From an uncultured Alphaproteobacteria bacterium (GTDB lineage: Bacteria > Pseudomonadota > Alphaproteobacteria > Puniceispirillales > UBA1172), in NCBI GenBank assembly GCA_913056245.1, contig CAJXME010000046.1, positions 1-7,941 of the forward strand: a DNA stretch of 7,941 nt. Reading direction: 5' to 3'. Shown here piece after piece: positions 1-5,790 of this stretch. Each line of letters starts with the position of its first letter. Position 1 is the first letter of the stretch. The notes beneath the pieces were generated by a model. It ran no database searches, had not been told where the DNA came from, and saw nothing but the letters and a program-made list of their open reading frames with translations. A program made the translations under genes and the position numbers.

Positions 1-33
1 CGCCAATGATGCAGATATCTGTGCTGATTTTGT

Positions 34-783
34 TCATGGGCGTGCCCCTTTTCGGTTCTTCATTATCCGGCGATAGGCAATGGGCAACAATGCTAGCGCC
101 CCGAGTGCCGCCAGCGGTAACAGGATTGGCGCTGTCGTCAGGACAGCAAGATCGGGCGTTGTGCCGCTTGCCAGAATATGATCAAAGCCACGGCCAACTG
201 ATATGAACACGGCGGTTCCGGGTGCGATGCCAATACATGTTGCCAGCAGAAACGGCACCAGCTGCATTCTGCTGAAGGCCGGAACGATATTCACCACCCA
301 GAATGGTGCCGCCGGTATCAAACGCAGGGCAAGCAGGTAGGAGAAGGCATTTTCGCTGAACCCCACTTCAAGCCTTGCCAGAAATGGACCAGCCTTTGTC
401 CGCAGAACATCGGCAAAGATCGATTTTGCGGCAATAAAGACAACACTGGCACCTGCCGTGGCCCCGATGATCACCAGAATGACCGCCGGCCAGCCGAGAA
501 TGGCCCCACCAGCCAGCGTCATTGGAAGCGCCACCGGCAATGAAAAAGCAACTACAACGCCATAGGCAAGGGTGAAGATGATATAGCTGCGCCACAGATG
601 TTCATTGGCGTAACCCTGCAACGCGCCGTAATGGTCCGCCACCGCCTGCCAGGTGACAAATTCATGGGCGCCCGAGAGGAAGAATACAGCCAATCCAAGG
701 ACCAGCACACTGGGCAGAATATATCGCCTGCCCTGCGATGGTTTTACCGCATCCGTTTGTTTGGGATCTGTCGAATTATTCAT
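34..783 (-). CDS. TVP38/TMEM64 (VTT-domain) family inner-membrane protein
   Basis: Predicted polytopic inner-membrane protein of 249 residues in the VTT/DedA-like superfamily. Eukaryotic relatives (TMEM41B, VMP1, TMEM64) are linked to lipid scrambling; the bacterial role of this branch is not settled. Seen in the sequence: a hydrophilic N-terminus (about 1-20), a first membrane segment near 22-38, and the VTT core from about 67 to 200. The core includes a GG-A-I-L-G-W turn near 92-98, a Gly/Ala-rich segment ending in AAK, the RLIPAAPFWVVN motif near 154-165 and an IGIAPGT motif near 184-190. A final hydrophobic segment ends in a basic tail (RRIMKNRKGARP). I chose the ATG at 783 because GGCGGG lies 5 bases upstream. 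In-frame ATGs at 813 and 798 have poorer upstream sequence but cannot be excluded. The gene is divergent from the murA group. Family assignment is firm; function is not. Confidence 0.88.
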   Translation of the reverse strand: MNNSTDPKQTDAVKPSQGRRYILPSVLVLGLAVFFLSGAHEFVTWQAVADHYGALQGYANEHLWRSYIIFTLAYGVVVAFSLPVALPMTLAGGAILGWPAVILVIIGATAGASVVFIAAKSIFADVLRTKAGPFLARLEVGFSENAFSYLLALRLIPAAPFWVVNIVPAFSRMQLVPFLLATCIGIAPGTAVFISVGRGFDHILASGTTPDLAVLTTAPILLPLAALGALALLPIAYRRIMKNRKGARP

Positions 784-864
784 ACCAGCCCGCCACATTG
801 ATTTTCGGATCATCCGTGGTACCGAATAATGGCAAAGGTCTTTACCAGGAAGCCTGTTTACCCC

Positions 865-893
865 ATGTTACATCAGGCGGTAAATCGCCACAA
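865..893 (-). promoter_or_regulatory. Candidate promoter for the VTT-domain protein gene
   Basis: Read on the minus strand: TTGTGG (893-888), a 17-base spacer, then TAACAT (870-865), with four of six matches at each hexamer. The start point would be near 858, about 75 bases before the ATG at 783. The -35 element overlaps the left arm of the palindrome, mirroring the plus-strand promoter. Confidence 0.33.
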
Positions 894-908
894 TATGTCC
901 ATATTGTG
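889..908. promoter_or_regulatory. Perfect 9-bp inverted repeat, candidate operator
   Basis: CACAATATG, two bases (TC), then CATATTGTG: a perfect dyad with a 2-base centre. A 2-base loop is too tight for an RNA hairpin, so a binding site for a dimeric DNA-binding protein is the more natural reading. The left arm carries TTGTGG on the minus strand and the right arm carries TTGTGA on the plus strand, both usable as -35 elements for the divergent genes, so a bound protein could block both. The regulator is unknown and none is encoded in this window. The dyad is seen directly; the operator role is inferred. Confidence 0.5.
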
Positions 909-931
909 ATGCTAGCCGTTCACGAGACAAT
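904..931 (+). promoter_or_regulatory. Candidate promoter for the small ORF-murA-DUF2948 genes
   Basis: TTGTGA (904-909), a 16-base spacer, then GACAAT (926-931). Each hexamer matches the sigma70 consensus at four of six positions. Transcription would start near 938, about 40 bases before the ATG at 976. The -35 element overlaps the right arm of the 889-908 palindrome. Only moderately convincing on its own. Confidence 0.35.
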
Positions 932-975
932 TCGAAGGTACCTTTTCTGGCAAATCACTTGTCATCGGGGGAAAT

Positions 976-1182
976 ATGACAAAGCCGTCGCAACCGGAAG
1001 ATGAGGCGAAGCATCGAAGCAAAAATGATGATCGGCTTGCCAAGGCGCTGCGGGAAAATCTGTTCAGGCGCAAGGCGCAGGCGCGGGCGCGGGCCGCAGA
1101 TGACAATGCGCCAAAGACGCGTCATACGGACGGGCAGGACGGTACAGAACAAACCGCCCCGGGAGCAAAAAGCAATGGATAG
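976..1182 (+). CDS. Small basic protein of unknown function, coupled to murA
   Basis: Encodes 68 residues and starts at ATG 976 behind a GGGGGA tract (967-972). The N-terminus is polar. Residues about 19-41 form a likely amphipathic, strongly basic helix (RLAKALRENLFRRKAQARAR), followed by a disordered, Gln/Asp/Thr-rich tail. The last bases overlap the murA start: murA's ATG at 1175 lies inside this gene's final codons and the stop TAG ends at 1182, an 8-base overlap that suggests translational coupling. From memory, short alphaproteobacterial proteins with an LR-NL-RRKAQ-R-R pattern occur commonly as hypotheticals, which supports a real gene, but I cannot name a family. An RNA- or ribosome-binding role would suit the charge but is only a guess. 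A non-coding leader is the alternative. Confidence 0.62.
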   Translation: MTKPSQPEDEAKHRSKNDDRLAKALRENLFRRKAQARARAADDNAPKTRHTDGQDGTEQTAPGAKSNG

Positions 1183-2449
1183 ATTGCGTATTGAGGGCGG
1201 CCTACCGCTTCATGGTGAGATCATCGTCAGCGGGGCAAAAAATGCGGCGCTTACATTGCTGCCTGCGGGCCTCATGTCTGACGATGGGCTGGTTCTGGAA
1301 AATGTTCCAAGATTGGCTGATACGCTGTCGATGGAGGGTTTGTTGCGGCATCATGGTCTTGCCGTTGAGCGGGATGGCGATGTTGTGACAATGTCGGGCA
1401 CGGCAAATCTGTTGGATGCGCCCTATGATCTTGTCCGAAAGATGCGGGCGTCCATTCTGGTCTTGGGCCCTTTGCTGGCCCGTTATGGCGAGGCGCGTGT
1501 GTCATTACCCGGAGGATGTGCCATCGGCACACGCCCGGTTGATTTGCATATTCGTGTGATGCAGGCGCTTGGTGCCATTGTTGAGCTTGCCGATGGCTAT
1601 ATTCAGGCACGCGCCCCGCAGGGGTTGACCGGTGGTCGGGTGGTGTTCCCGATGGTGTCTGTCGGCGCGACCGAGAATGCGCTCATGGCGGCGGCGCTGG
1701 CGAAGGGGCAGACGGAAATTGTGAATGCCGCGCGCGAGCCTGAAATTTCCAATTTGGCCGAATGTTTGAATGCGATGGGGGCAAAAATCACCGGCCATGG
1801 CACCGACACAATAATCATAGAGGGTGTGACGAACCTGAAAACCGCACGGCATGCGGTCATTGCCGATAGGATTGAGGCTGGCACCTATGCGATTGCGGCT
1901 GGCATTACGAATGGCAGGCTGACGTTGAAACGGGCCAACGCACGCCATTTGGACGCGCTGATCAATGTCTTGCGCGAGACCGGAATGGATGTTGTTGAGG
2001 GTGATGACGGCCTGACCTTCAGCGCCGCCGAAAGGGTTTCTGCCGCCGACATTATTACCGATCCATTCCCCGGATTTCCCACTGATTTACAGGCCCAGTT
2101 CATGGCGATGATGAGTGTGGCCGATGGTTCGTCAAGAATTTCCGAGACGATTTTTGAGAACCGGTTCATGCATGTTCCCGAACTCGTTCGCATGGGTGCA
2201 GATATCAAGGTCGATGGCGGCACAGCATTGGTTCGCGGGCGTAAAAACCTGACCCCGGCGCCGGTGATGGCAACCGATCTCCGGGCGTCGGTTTCATTGG
2301 TGCTTGCGGCGCTTGCAACCGAGGGAACAAGCGAGGTAAGCCGGATCTATCATTTGGATCGCGGTTACAGTGACCTTGAAAAGAAACTCGGCCAATGTGG
2401 TGCCAGAATTGAACGTCTCAGCGATGGCGGCGATAATGAAGATGAATAA
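1175..2449 (+). CDS. murA: UDP-N-acetylglucosamine 1-carboxyvinyltransferase (MurA)
   Basis: Cytoplasmic enzyme that transfers enolpyruvate from PEP to UDP-GlcNAc, the first committed step of peptidoglycan synthesis. It has 424 residues, normal for the family. The two-domain EPSP-synthase-like fold is recognisable throughout. Key residues fall at or one from E. coli numbering: Lys22-Asn23 (SGAKNAAL), Arg91, the loop cysteine Cys115 (GGCAIGTRPVDLHI), Asp304 (GFPTDLQAQF) and Arg396 (LDRGY). Because Cys115 is present and not Asp, the enzyme would be expected to be fosfomycin-sensitive. The ATG at 1175 was chosen because GGGAGC (1161-1166) lies 8 bases upstream and the protein then begins MDRLRIEGG, the usual MurA N-terminus; the frame stays open upstream, but that extension is the small ORF's DNA in another frame. 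It overlaps the preceding small ORF by 8 bases and the following gene by 8-14 bases. Confidence 0.97.
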   Translation: MDRLRIEGGLPLHGEIIVSGAKNAALTLLPAGLMSDDGLVLENVPRLADTLSMEGLLRHHGLAVERDGDVVTMSGTANLLDAPYDLVRKMRASILVLGPLLARYGEARVSLPGGCAIGTRPVDLHIRVMQALGAIVELADGYIQARAPQGLTGGRVVFPMVSVGATENALMAAALAKGQTEIVNAAREPEISNLAECLNAMGAKITGHGTDTIIIEGVTNLKTARHAVIADRIEAGTYAIAAGITNGRLTLKRANARHLDALINVLRETGMDVVEGDDGLTFSAAERVSAADIITDPFPGFPTDLQAQFMAMMSVADGSSRISETIFENRFMHVPELVRMGADIKVDGGTALVRGRKNLTPAPVMATDLRASVSLVLAALATEGTSEVSRIYHLDRGYSDLEKKLGQCGARIERLSDGGDNEDE

Positions 2450-2954
2450 GACCCCAGATCAGATGCAGGATTTGCCCCAATCAAACGCGGATGAAACGGT
2501 GCCCCCCCTGCGCCTTCTTGCCAAAGACAATGCCGATATAGAAGTGGTGTCGGCCTTGCTGCAGGACGCCATCATCCCGGGTGCGGATATGTTGTATGAT
2601 CATGGGACCAGATGCTTCATATTCATCGCCAATCGATTTTGCTGGGAGCGTCCGCCACTCGCCGGTGTTACGGCTGAGGACGGACATCCGGTTCACGAGA
2701 GAAGCCTTTGCGGTGTGCGCATTGAGGGTGTGCATAGAGTATTGCAAAACGGCATGCCGGCACGCCGTGAAATGGCGCTCTTCAACCTTCTGGCGATTAC
2801 CAGCAAAACCAGTGAAGATGATCGTGTCGAGATCAATTTGACCTTTTCCGGCGGGGCAGCATTACGTTTGATTGGCGATGATATTGATGTGGTCGTTCAG
2901 GATGTCGAGGCAAGCCATCCAACAATGCAGCAACCGCAACACGCTTTGGATTAG
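2436..2954 (+). CDS. DUF2948 family protein
   Basis: Cytoplasmic protein of about 172 residues with no known biochemical function, in a family I know as alphaproteobacterial and frequently encoded beside murA and hisD. Family-like features: LRLLAKDNADIEVVSALLQDA near 25-45, a beta-rich stretch ending NRFCWE near 66-71, a GVRIEGVHRVLQNG segment near 93-106, FNLLAI near 116-121, and a terminal FSGGAALRL near 137-145. No signal peptide or membrane segment is visible. Clustered ATGs make the start uncertain. I chose 2436, with GGCGG 5 bases upstream. ATG 2442 would give the neat overlap ATGAATAA with the murA stop. Either way the gene overlaps murA and is probably translationally coupled to it. 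The His/Gln-rich C-terminus is poorly conserved in my recollection. Confidence 0.85.
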   Translation: MKMNKTPDQMQDLPQSNADETVPPLRLLAKDNADIEVVSALLQDAIIPGADMLYDHGTRCFIFIANRFCWERPPLAGVTAEDGHPVHERSLCGVRIEGVHRVLQNGMPARREMALFNLLAITSKTSEDDRVEINLTFSGGAALRLIGDDIDVVVQDVEASHPTMQQPQHALD

Positions 2955-2964
2955 CCGCCGACCA

Positions 2965-2993
2965 GAGCTTCCGGAAATGGCAGCTCAGATTTT
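2965..2993 (+). terminator. Weak terminator-like hairpin after the DUF2948 gene
   Basis: A 22-base hairpin (2965-2986): GAGCT pairs with AGCTC, then a single mismatch, then CC pairs with GG around a 6-base loop. Only four T residues follow (2990-2993). It begins 10 bases after the stop codon and lies upstream of the candidate hisD promoter, the right place to separate two transcripts. The stem is short and the T tract poor, so it may be leaky or not a terminator. Confidence 0.3.
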
Positions 2994-3009
2994 GGCCGAC
3001 AGGGTGCGG

Positions 3010-3038
3010 CTGACGATAGGCTGGAAAATTGCTACAAT
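3010..3038 (+). promoter_or_regulatory. Candidate sigma70-type promoter for hisD
   Basis: CTGACG (3010-3015), a 17-base spacer, then TACAAT (3033-3038). The -10 element matches consensus at five of six positions and the -35 element at four. Transcription would start near 3045, leaving a leader of about 138 bases before the hisD ATG. This is the best promoter candidate in the window and accounts for the 228-base gap. Confidence 0.45.
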
Positions 3039-3182
3039 TCCTGTTAGGTAACGCGCCACACGCGTGAAGACGGTTGGTGTGAAAACGACAGCTTGCTGGC
3101 AAGCATATGTTTGAAAGCCGTTGCGTGTCGCGATGCGTCATGGTCAGGCGCCGCATATCAAAAGAAGGCGAGACAAAGCAAG

Positions 3183-4478
3183 ATGGCGATCAGACTGGAT
3201 TATTCGGCGGCCGATTTTGAAGATCGCTTTGCCGCGCTATTGGCAGGCAAGCGTGAGTCCAGCCTCGATGTTCAGGCGGCGGTGGCGGAGATCATTGCTG
3301 ATGTGCAACGCCGTGGTGATGCTGCGCTGTTGGAATTAACCGCCAAATTTGACCGTCTGTCGCGGTCAGATGTTGCCGATCTGGCAATTGGCCGTGACCA
3401 GATGCAGGCGGCGCTTGAGGCGCTCGAGCCTGCCTTGCGGGATGCGCTGGAGCTTGCGGCAAAGCGGATCAGGGCCTTTCATGAGAAACAATTGCCATCC
3501 GGTTTCGATTATCGTGATGAGGTTGGTGTGGCGATGGGCATGCGCTATACGCCGGTCGATGCCGCCGGGCTTTATGTGCCGGGGGGCAAGGCGGCTTACC
3601 CGTCGTCGGTCTTGATGAACGCGCTTCCCGCCGCGGTGGCAGGGGTTGCGCGGCGGGTGATGGTGGTGCCGACCCCTGATGGGGTGATCAATGATCTGGT
3701 CTTGGCGGCGGGGCATGTCGCGGGGATCAGCGAGGTTTGGCGTATCGGCGGCGCGCAGGCGATCGCGGCCTTGGCCTATGGCACCCAAAGCATCGCCGCG
3801 GTCGATAAGATTGTTGGCCCAGGCAACGCCTATGTCGCTGCCGCGAAGCGTCAGGTTTTTGGCAAAGTGGGGATTGATTCCATCGCCGGTCCATCAGAAA
3901 TTTTGGTGATGGCCGATGCAGGGAATTCCGCCGATTGGGTGGCGATGGATTTGCTCAGCCAAGCGGAGCATGATGAATCGGCTCAAGCGATTTTGATCAC
4001 CGATGATGCGTCGTTTGCTGATGCGGTTGCCGATGCGGTGGACGCGATCTTGCCGACCTTGCCGCGCGTCGAGGTGGCAGGGGCGTCATGGCGCGACCAT
4101 GGCGCGATTATCACCGTCTCCGATTGGGATCAAGGGGCTGATCTGGCGAACCAGATTGCCGCCGAACATTTGGAAATCATGACCGATGATCCGTCGGCCT
4201 TAGCCGCTCATATCAGGCACGCGGGGGCGATCTTCCTTGGGCGCTGGACGCCGGAAGCGATTGGCGATTATGTCGCGGGGCCTAACCATGTCTTGCCAAC
4301 GGCGCGCACCTCGCGGTTTTCTTCTGGCCTTGGGGTGTTGGACTTCATGAAACGCACCACCATGGTGGATTGCGATGCCGATGCGCTGGCGGCGATTGGT
4401 TCCGCGGCGGTGACTCTGGCCAAGGCCGAAGGGCTGGATGCTCATGGCTTGTCTATTTCACGACGGTTAAACAGGTGA
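3183..4478 (+). CDS. hisD: Histidinol dehydrogenase (HisD)
   Basis: Cytoplasmic zinc enzyme that oxidises L-histidinol through the aldehyde to L-histidine using two NAD+, the last steps of histidine biosynthesis. It has 431 residues, normal for the family. Visible motifs: YVPGGKAAYPSSVLMN, the GPGNAYVAAAKRQVFG and GIDSIAGPSE segments, zinc ligands Gln260 and His263 (SQAEHDES), the Glu328-His329 acid/base pair (AAEHLEI), zinc ligand Asp362 (GDYVAGPNHVLPT), and the final zinc ligand His421 (LDAHG). All equivalents of the E. coli catalytic and metal residues are present. Start ATG 3183 is preceded by AGAAGGCGAG, slightly far away. An upstream in-frame extension would need a TTG at 3093 and does not look like HisD. 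The gene is isolated from other his genes here, as is common in Alphaproteobacteria, and leads a tight group with the next two genes. Confidence 0.97.
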   Translation: MAIRLDYSAADFEDRFAALLAGKRESSLDVQAAVAEIIADVQRRGDAALLELTAKFDRLSRSDVADLAIGRDQMQAALEALEPALRDALELAAKRIRAFHEKQLPSGFDYRDEVGVAMGMRYTPVDAAGLYVPGGKAAYPSSVLMNALPAAVAGVARRVMVVPTPDGVINDLVLAAGHVAGISEVWRIGGAQAIAALAYGTQSIAAVDKIVGPGNAYVAAAKRQVFGKVGIDSIAGPSEILVMADAGNSADWVAMDLLSQAEHDESAQAILITDDASFADAVADAVDAILPTLPRVEVAGASWRDHGAIITVSDWDQGADLANQIAAEHLEIMTDDPSALAAHIRHAGAIFLGRWTPEAIGDYVAGPNHVLPTARTSRFSSGLGVLDFMKRTTMVDCDADALAAIGSAAVTLAKAEGLDAHGLSISRRLNR

Positions 4479-4482
4479 TGCG

Positions 4483-4980
4483 ATGACGCCTTCAGATGGT
4501 CAATCCTCATCATCGGAAGACCGGCGGATTGTGCGCATTCAACTGGATCAGCCCGATGCGCCGCGATTAACGCCGGAAGCCGAGCATGAACGATCCATCG
4601 CGATCTACGACCTGATTGAAGACAATAGTTTTTCCTTGCCGGAACAAGACGGGCCGTATCATTTGGTGTTGCGATCTGACGCCCGTCATATTCATTTTGA
4701 TATTCGGACGGTTGAAGATATGCCCTTGGCGGGGTTTTTTCTCGCCATGGGGCCGCTCCGCCGGATTATCCGCGATTATAAATTGGTTTGCGACAGTTAC
4801 TACGAAGCGATCCGCACCAAAACACCGTCTCAGATTCAAGCGATTGATATGGGGCGGCGGGCGTTGCATAACGAAGGCTCTAGCCTTTTGCAAGAACGTC
4901 TGGATGGCAAGGTGGAGATGGATAACAACACGTCACGCCGCCTGTTTAGCCTTATTTGTGTCTTGAAAATGCGAGGGTGA
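4483..4980 (+). CDS. UPF0262 family protein
   Basis: Protein of 165 residues in an uncharacterised, largely alphaproteobacterial family. Recognisable segments: RIVRIQLD near the start, HERSIAIYDLIEDN at about 36-49, GPYHLVLRSD near 57-66, PLRRIIRDYKLVCDSYYEAIRT in the centre, and IDMGRRALHNEGSSLLQERL, the most diagnostic block, near 120-140. A terminal RRLFSLICVL segment follows. No signal peptide or clear catalytic motif is visible. It begins 4 bases after hisD, with its Shine-Dalgarno-like AGGTGA overlapping the hisD stop, so it is very likely co-transcribed. The conserved adjacency with hisD and infA suggests a housekeeping role, but nothing in the sequence identifies it. Confidence 0.93.
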   Translation: MTPSDGQSSSSEDRRIVRIQLDQPDAPRLTPEAEHERSIAIYDLIEDNSFSLPEQDGPYHLVLRSDARHIHFDIRTVEDMPLAGFFLAMGPLRRIIRDYKLVCDSYYEAIRTKTPSQIQAIDMGRRALHNEGSSLLQERLDGKVEMDNNTSRRLFSLICVLKMRG

Positions 4981-4982
4981 TG

Positions 4983-5432
4983 ATGCCGAAGAAACCCCTG
5001 CCCAGCACTGTTTTATTTGCCTGTACCCACAACATGATCCGCTCCCCTATGGCGGAAGCCTTGATGAAATCGATGTTTCCCGGGCAAATCTTCGCGGATA
5101 GTTGTGGTTTAAGCGCTGGCGTCGCCGATGGCTTTGTCATCACGGTGATGGATGAAATTGGCATTGATCTGTCCAATCACGAGCCTAAAAGTTTCGATGA
5201 TCTGGAAGATGAATTTTTTGATTTGATCATCTGCTTTTCCGATGTGTCTTACGCCATGGCGCTCGATATGGCGCAATCAAAATCCACGGAAGTTGAGTTT
5301 TGGCCGGTTTATGACGCCGCTTTGGCGAGCGATAATCGCGAAGAACGGCTGACGGCGTATCGGCTGGTGCGTGATGCCATTGCTGAAAAACTGAAAGATT
5401 ATTTCGGCTCCCCTGAAGGCGAAAACAAATAA
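4983..5432 (+). CDS. Low-molecular-weight protein tyrosine phosphatase/arsenate reductase-like protein
   Basis: Protein of 149 residues with the LMW-PTP fold. The N-terminal beta strand leads into the phosphate-binding loop CTHNMIRSP, with nucleophile Cys14 and phosphate-binding Arg20 in the C-X5-R pattern. The general-acid loop appears as WPVYDAAL with Asp111 where the family usually has Asp-Pro, followed by REERLTAYRLVRDAI. An active hydrolase or arsenate-reductase-like thiol chemistry is therefore possible, but the substrate cannot be read from sequence. Context (UPF0262 upstream, infA downstream, no ars genes) argues against a dedicated arsenic role. Start ATG 4983 was chosen because GAGGG ends 5 bases before it. 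The adjoining ATG at 4980 would overlap the UPF0262 stop but leaves only 2 bases of spacing. Co-transcription with hisD-UPF0262 is likely. Confidence 0.88.
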   Translation: MPKKPLPSTVLFACTHNMIRSPMAEALMKSMFPGQIFADSCGLSAGVADGFVITVMDEIGIDLSNHEPKSFDDLEDEFFDLIICFSDVSYAMALDMAQSKSTEVEFWPVYDAALASDNREERLTAYRLVRDAIAEKLKDYFGSPEGENK

Positions 5433-5438
5433 AACGCT

Positions 5439-5462
5439 TGACCGCAAGGGATCAGTCGGTCA
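5439..5462. promoter_or_regulatory. Inverted repeat TGACCG-N12-CGGTCA upstream of infA
   Basis: Perfect 6-bp arms separated by 12 bases, lying 7 bases after the phosphatase stop and 39 bases before the infA ATG. A TTGACC hexamer (5438-5443), a fair -35 element, coincides with the left arm, but the matching -10 near 5461-5466 (CACAAA) is poor. No T tract follows, so it is not a terminator. It may be a regulator site or chance; evidence is thin. Confidence 0.3.
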
Positions 5463-5501
5463 CAAAACGAATACTTATCAACTGTAAAGCAGGACATTCG
5501 C

Positions 5502-5720
5502 ATGGCCAAAGAAGATCTTATTGAGTTTTCCGGGACAGTTTCCGAATTGCTGCCGAATGCAATGTTTCGCGTAAAACTCGATAACGACCATGAAGTTTTG
5601 GCTCACACGAGTGGCAAAATGCGCAAAAACAGAATTCGGGTGCTTGCTGGTGACCGCGTCAATGTCGAAATGACGCCCTATGACTTGACCAAGGGTCGGA
5701 TCACCTTCCGTTTCAAATAA
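5502..5720 (+). CDS. infA: Translation initiation factor IF-1
   Basis: IF-1 of exactly 72 residues, the canonical bacterial length. It is a single S1-like OB-fold that binds the A site of the 30S subunit with IF-2 and IF-3 during initiation. The sequence reads as the family throughout: [13 protein letters not shown], then [33 protein letters not shown] and a final [13 protein letters not shown]. Start ATG 5502 has AGGA (5491-5494) 7 bases upstream. It is preceded by a 69-base gap and followed by a 70-base gap, so it may have its own promoter within a larger unit. I could not identify a strong one. Confidence 0.98.
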   Translation: MAKEDLIEFSGTVSELLPNAMFRVKLDNDHEVLAHTSGKMRKNRIRVLAGDRVNVEMTPYDLTKGRITFRFK

Positions 5721-5790
5721 TTGCACCGCGTCACGGTTGTTCCATCAAGGGTCAAGCGATGGGGCCGCCGTCTTGTGATCGGGGTGAGAG

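Larger units (their letters stand above)
784..975. other. Divergent intergenic region with operator-like palindrome
   Basis: Non-coding spacer between the minus-strand membrane-protein gene and the plus-strand small ORF/murA group. It contains a perfect 9-bp inverted repeat (889-908). It also holds two direct TTTACC copies (841-846, 857-862) and an inverted GGTAAA (879-884), a 10-bp palindrome AAGGTACCTT (935-944), and another GGTACC at 818-823. Candidate promoters in both directions are listed separately. I see no RNA gene and no convincing protein-coding stretch. Confidence 0.6.
2955..3182. other. hisD leader/intergenic region with two small stem-loops
   Basis: A 228-base gap with no convincing gene. 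Downstream of the candidate promoter lie two small perfect hairpins. One is ACGCG-CCACA-CGCGT (3051-3065). The other is GCTTG-CTGG-CAAGC (3091-3104), which AAAC/GTTT can extend across a 4x4 internal loop to 3083-3112. I see no run of histidine codons as in classical his attenuation, and no riboswitch class that I recognise. Confidence 0.45.

Noticed and set aside
6..206. Plus-strand ORF at the left edge
   Set aside because: It lies opposite the well-supported VTT protein gene and has no recognisable sequence. Positions 1-33 hold nothing I can identify.
1001..1174. 58-residue N-terminal extension of MurA
   Set aside because: The frame is open, but its Arg-rich translation is a shadow of the small ORF. 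Numbering from ATG 1175 puts Lys22 and Cys115 exactly at their E. coli positions.
2833..3156. Minus-strand ORF of 107 residues across the hisD leader
   Set aside because: Its composition (many Arg, His, Pro and Cys) is typical of antisense shadow translation, it overlaps the DUF2948 gene, and it shows no family motif.
3093..3182. N-terminal extension of HisD
   Set aside because: It would need a TTG start inside the leader hairpin, has no Shine-Dalgarno sequence and no HisD-like sequence; ATG 3183 gives the normal length.
3133..3182. His leader peptide controlling hisD by attenuation
   Set aside because: The frame beginning at 3133 has two scattered His codons, no His run and no stop before hisD, and no terminator hairpin with a T tract follows.
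4983..5432. Dedicated arsenate reductase (arsC)
   Set aside because: The fold is shared, but there are no ars genes nearby and the housekeeping context is unlike arsenic operons, so the gene symbol was withheld.
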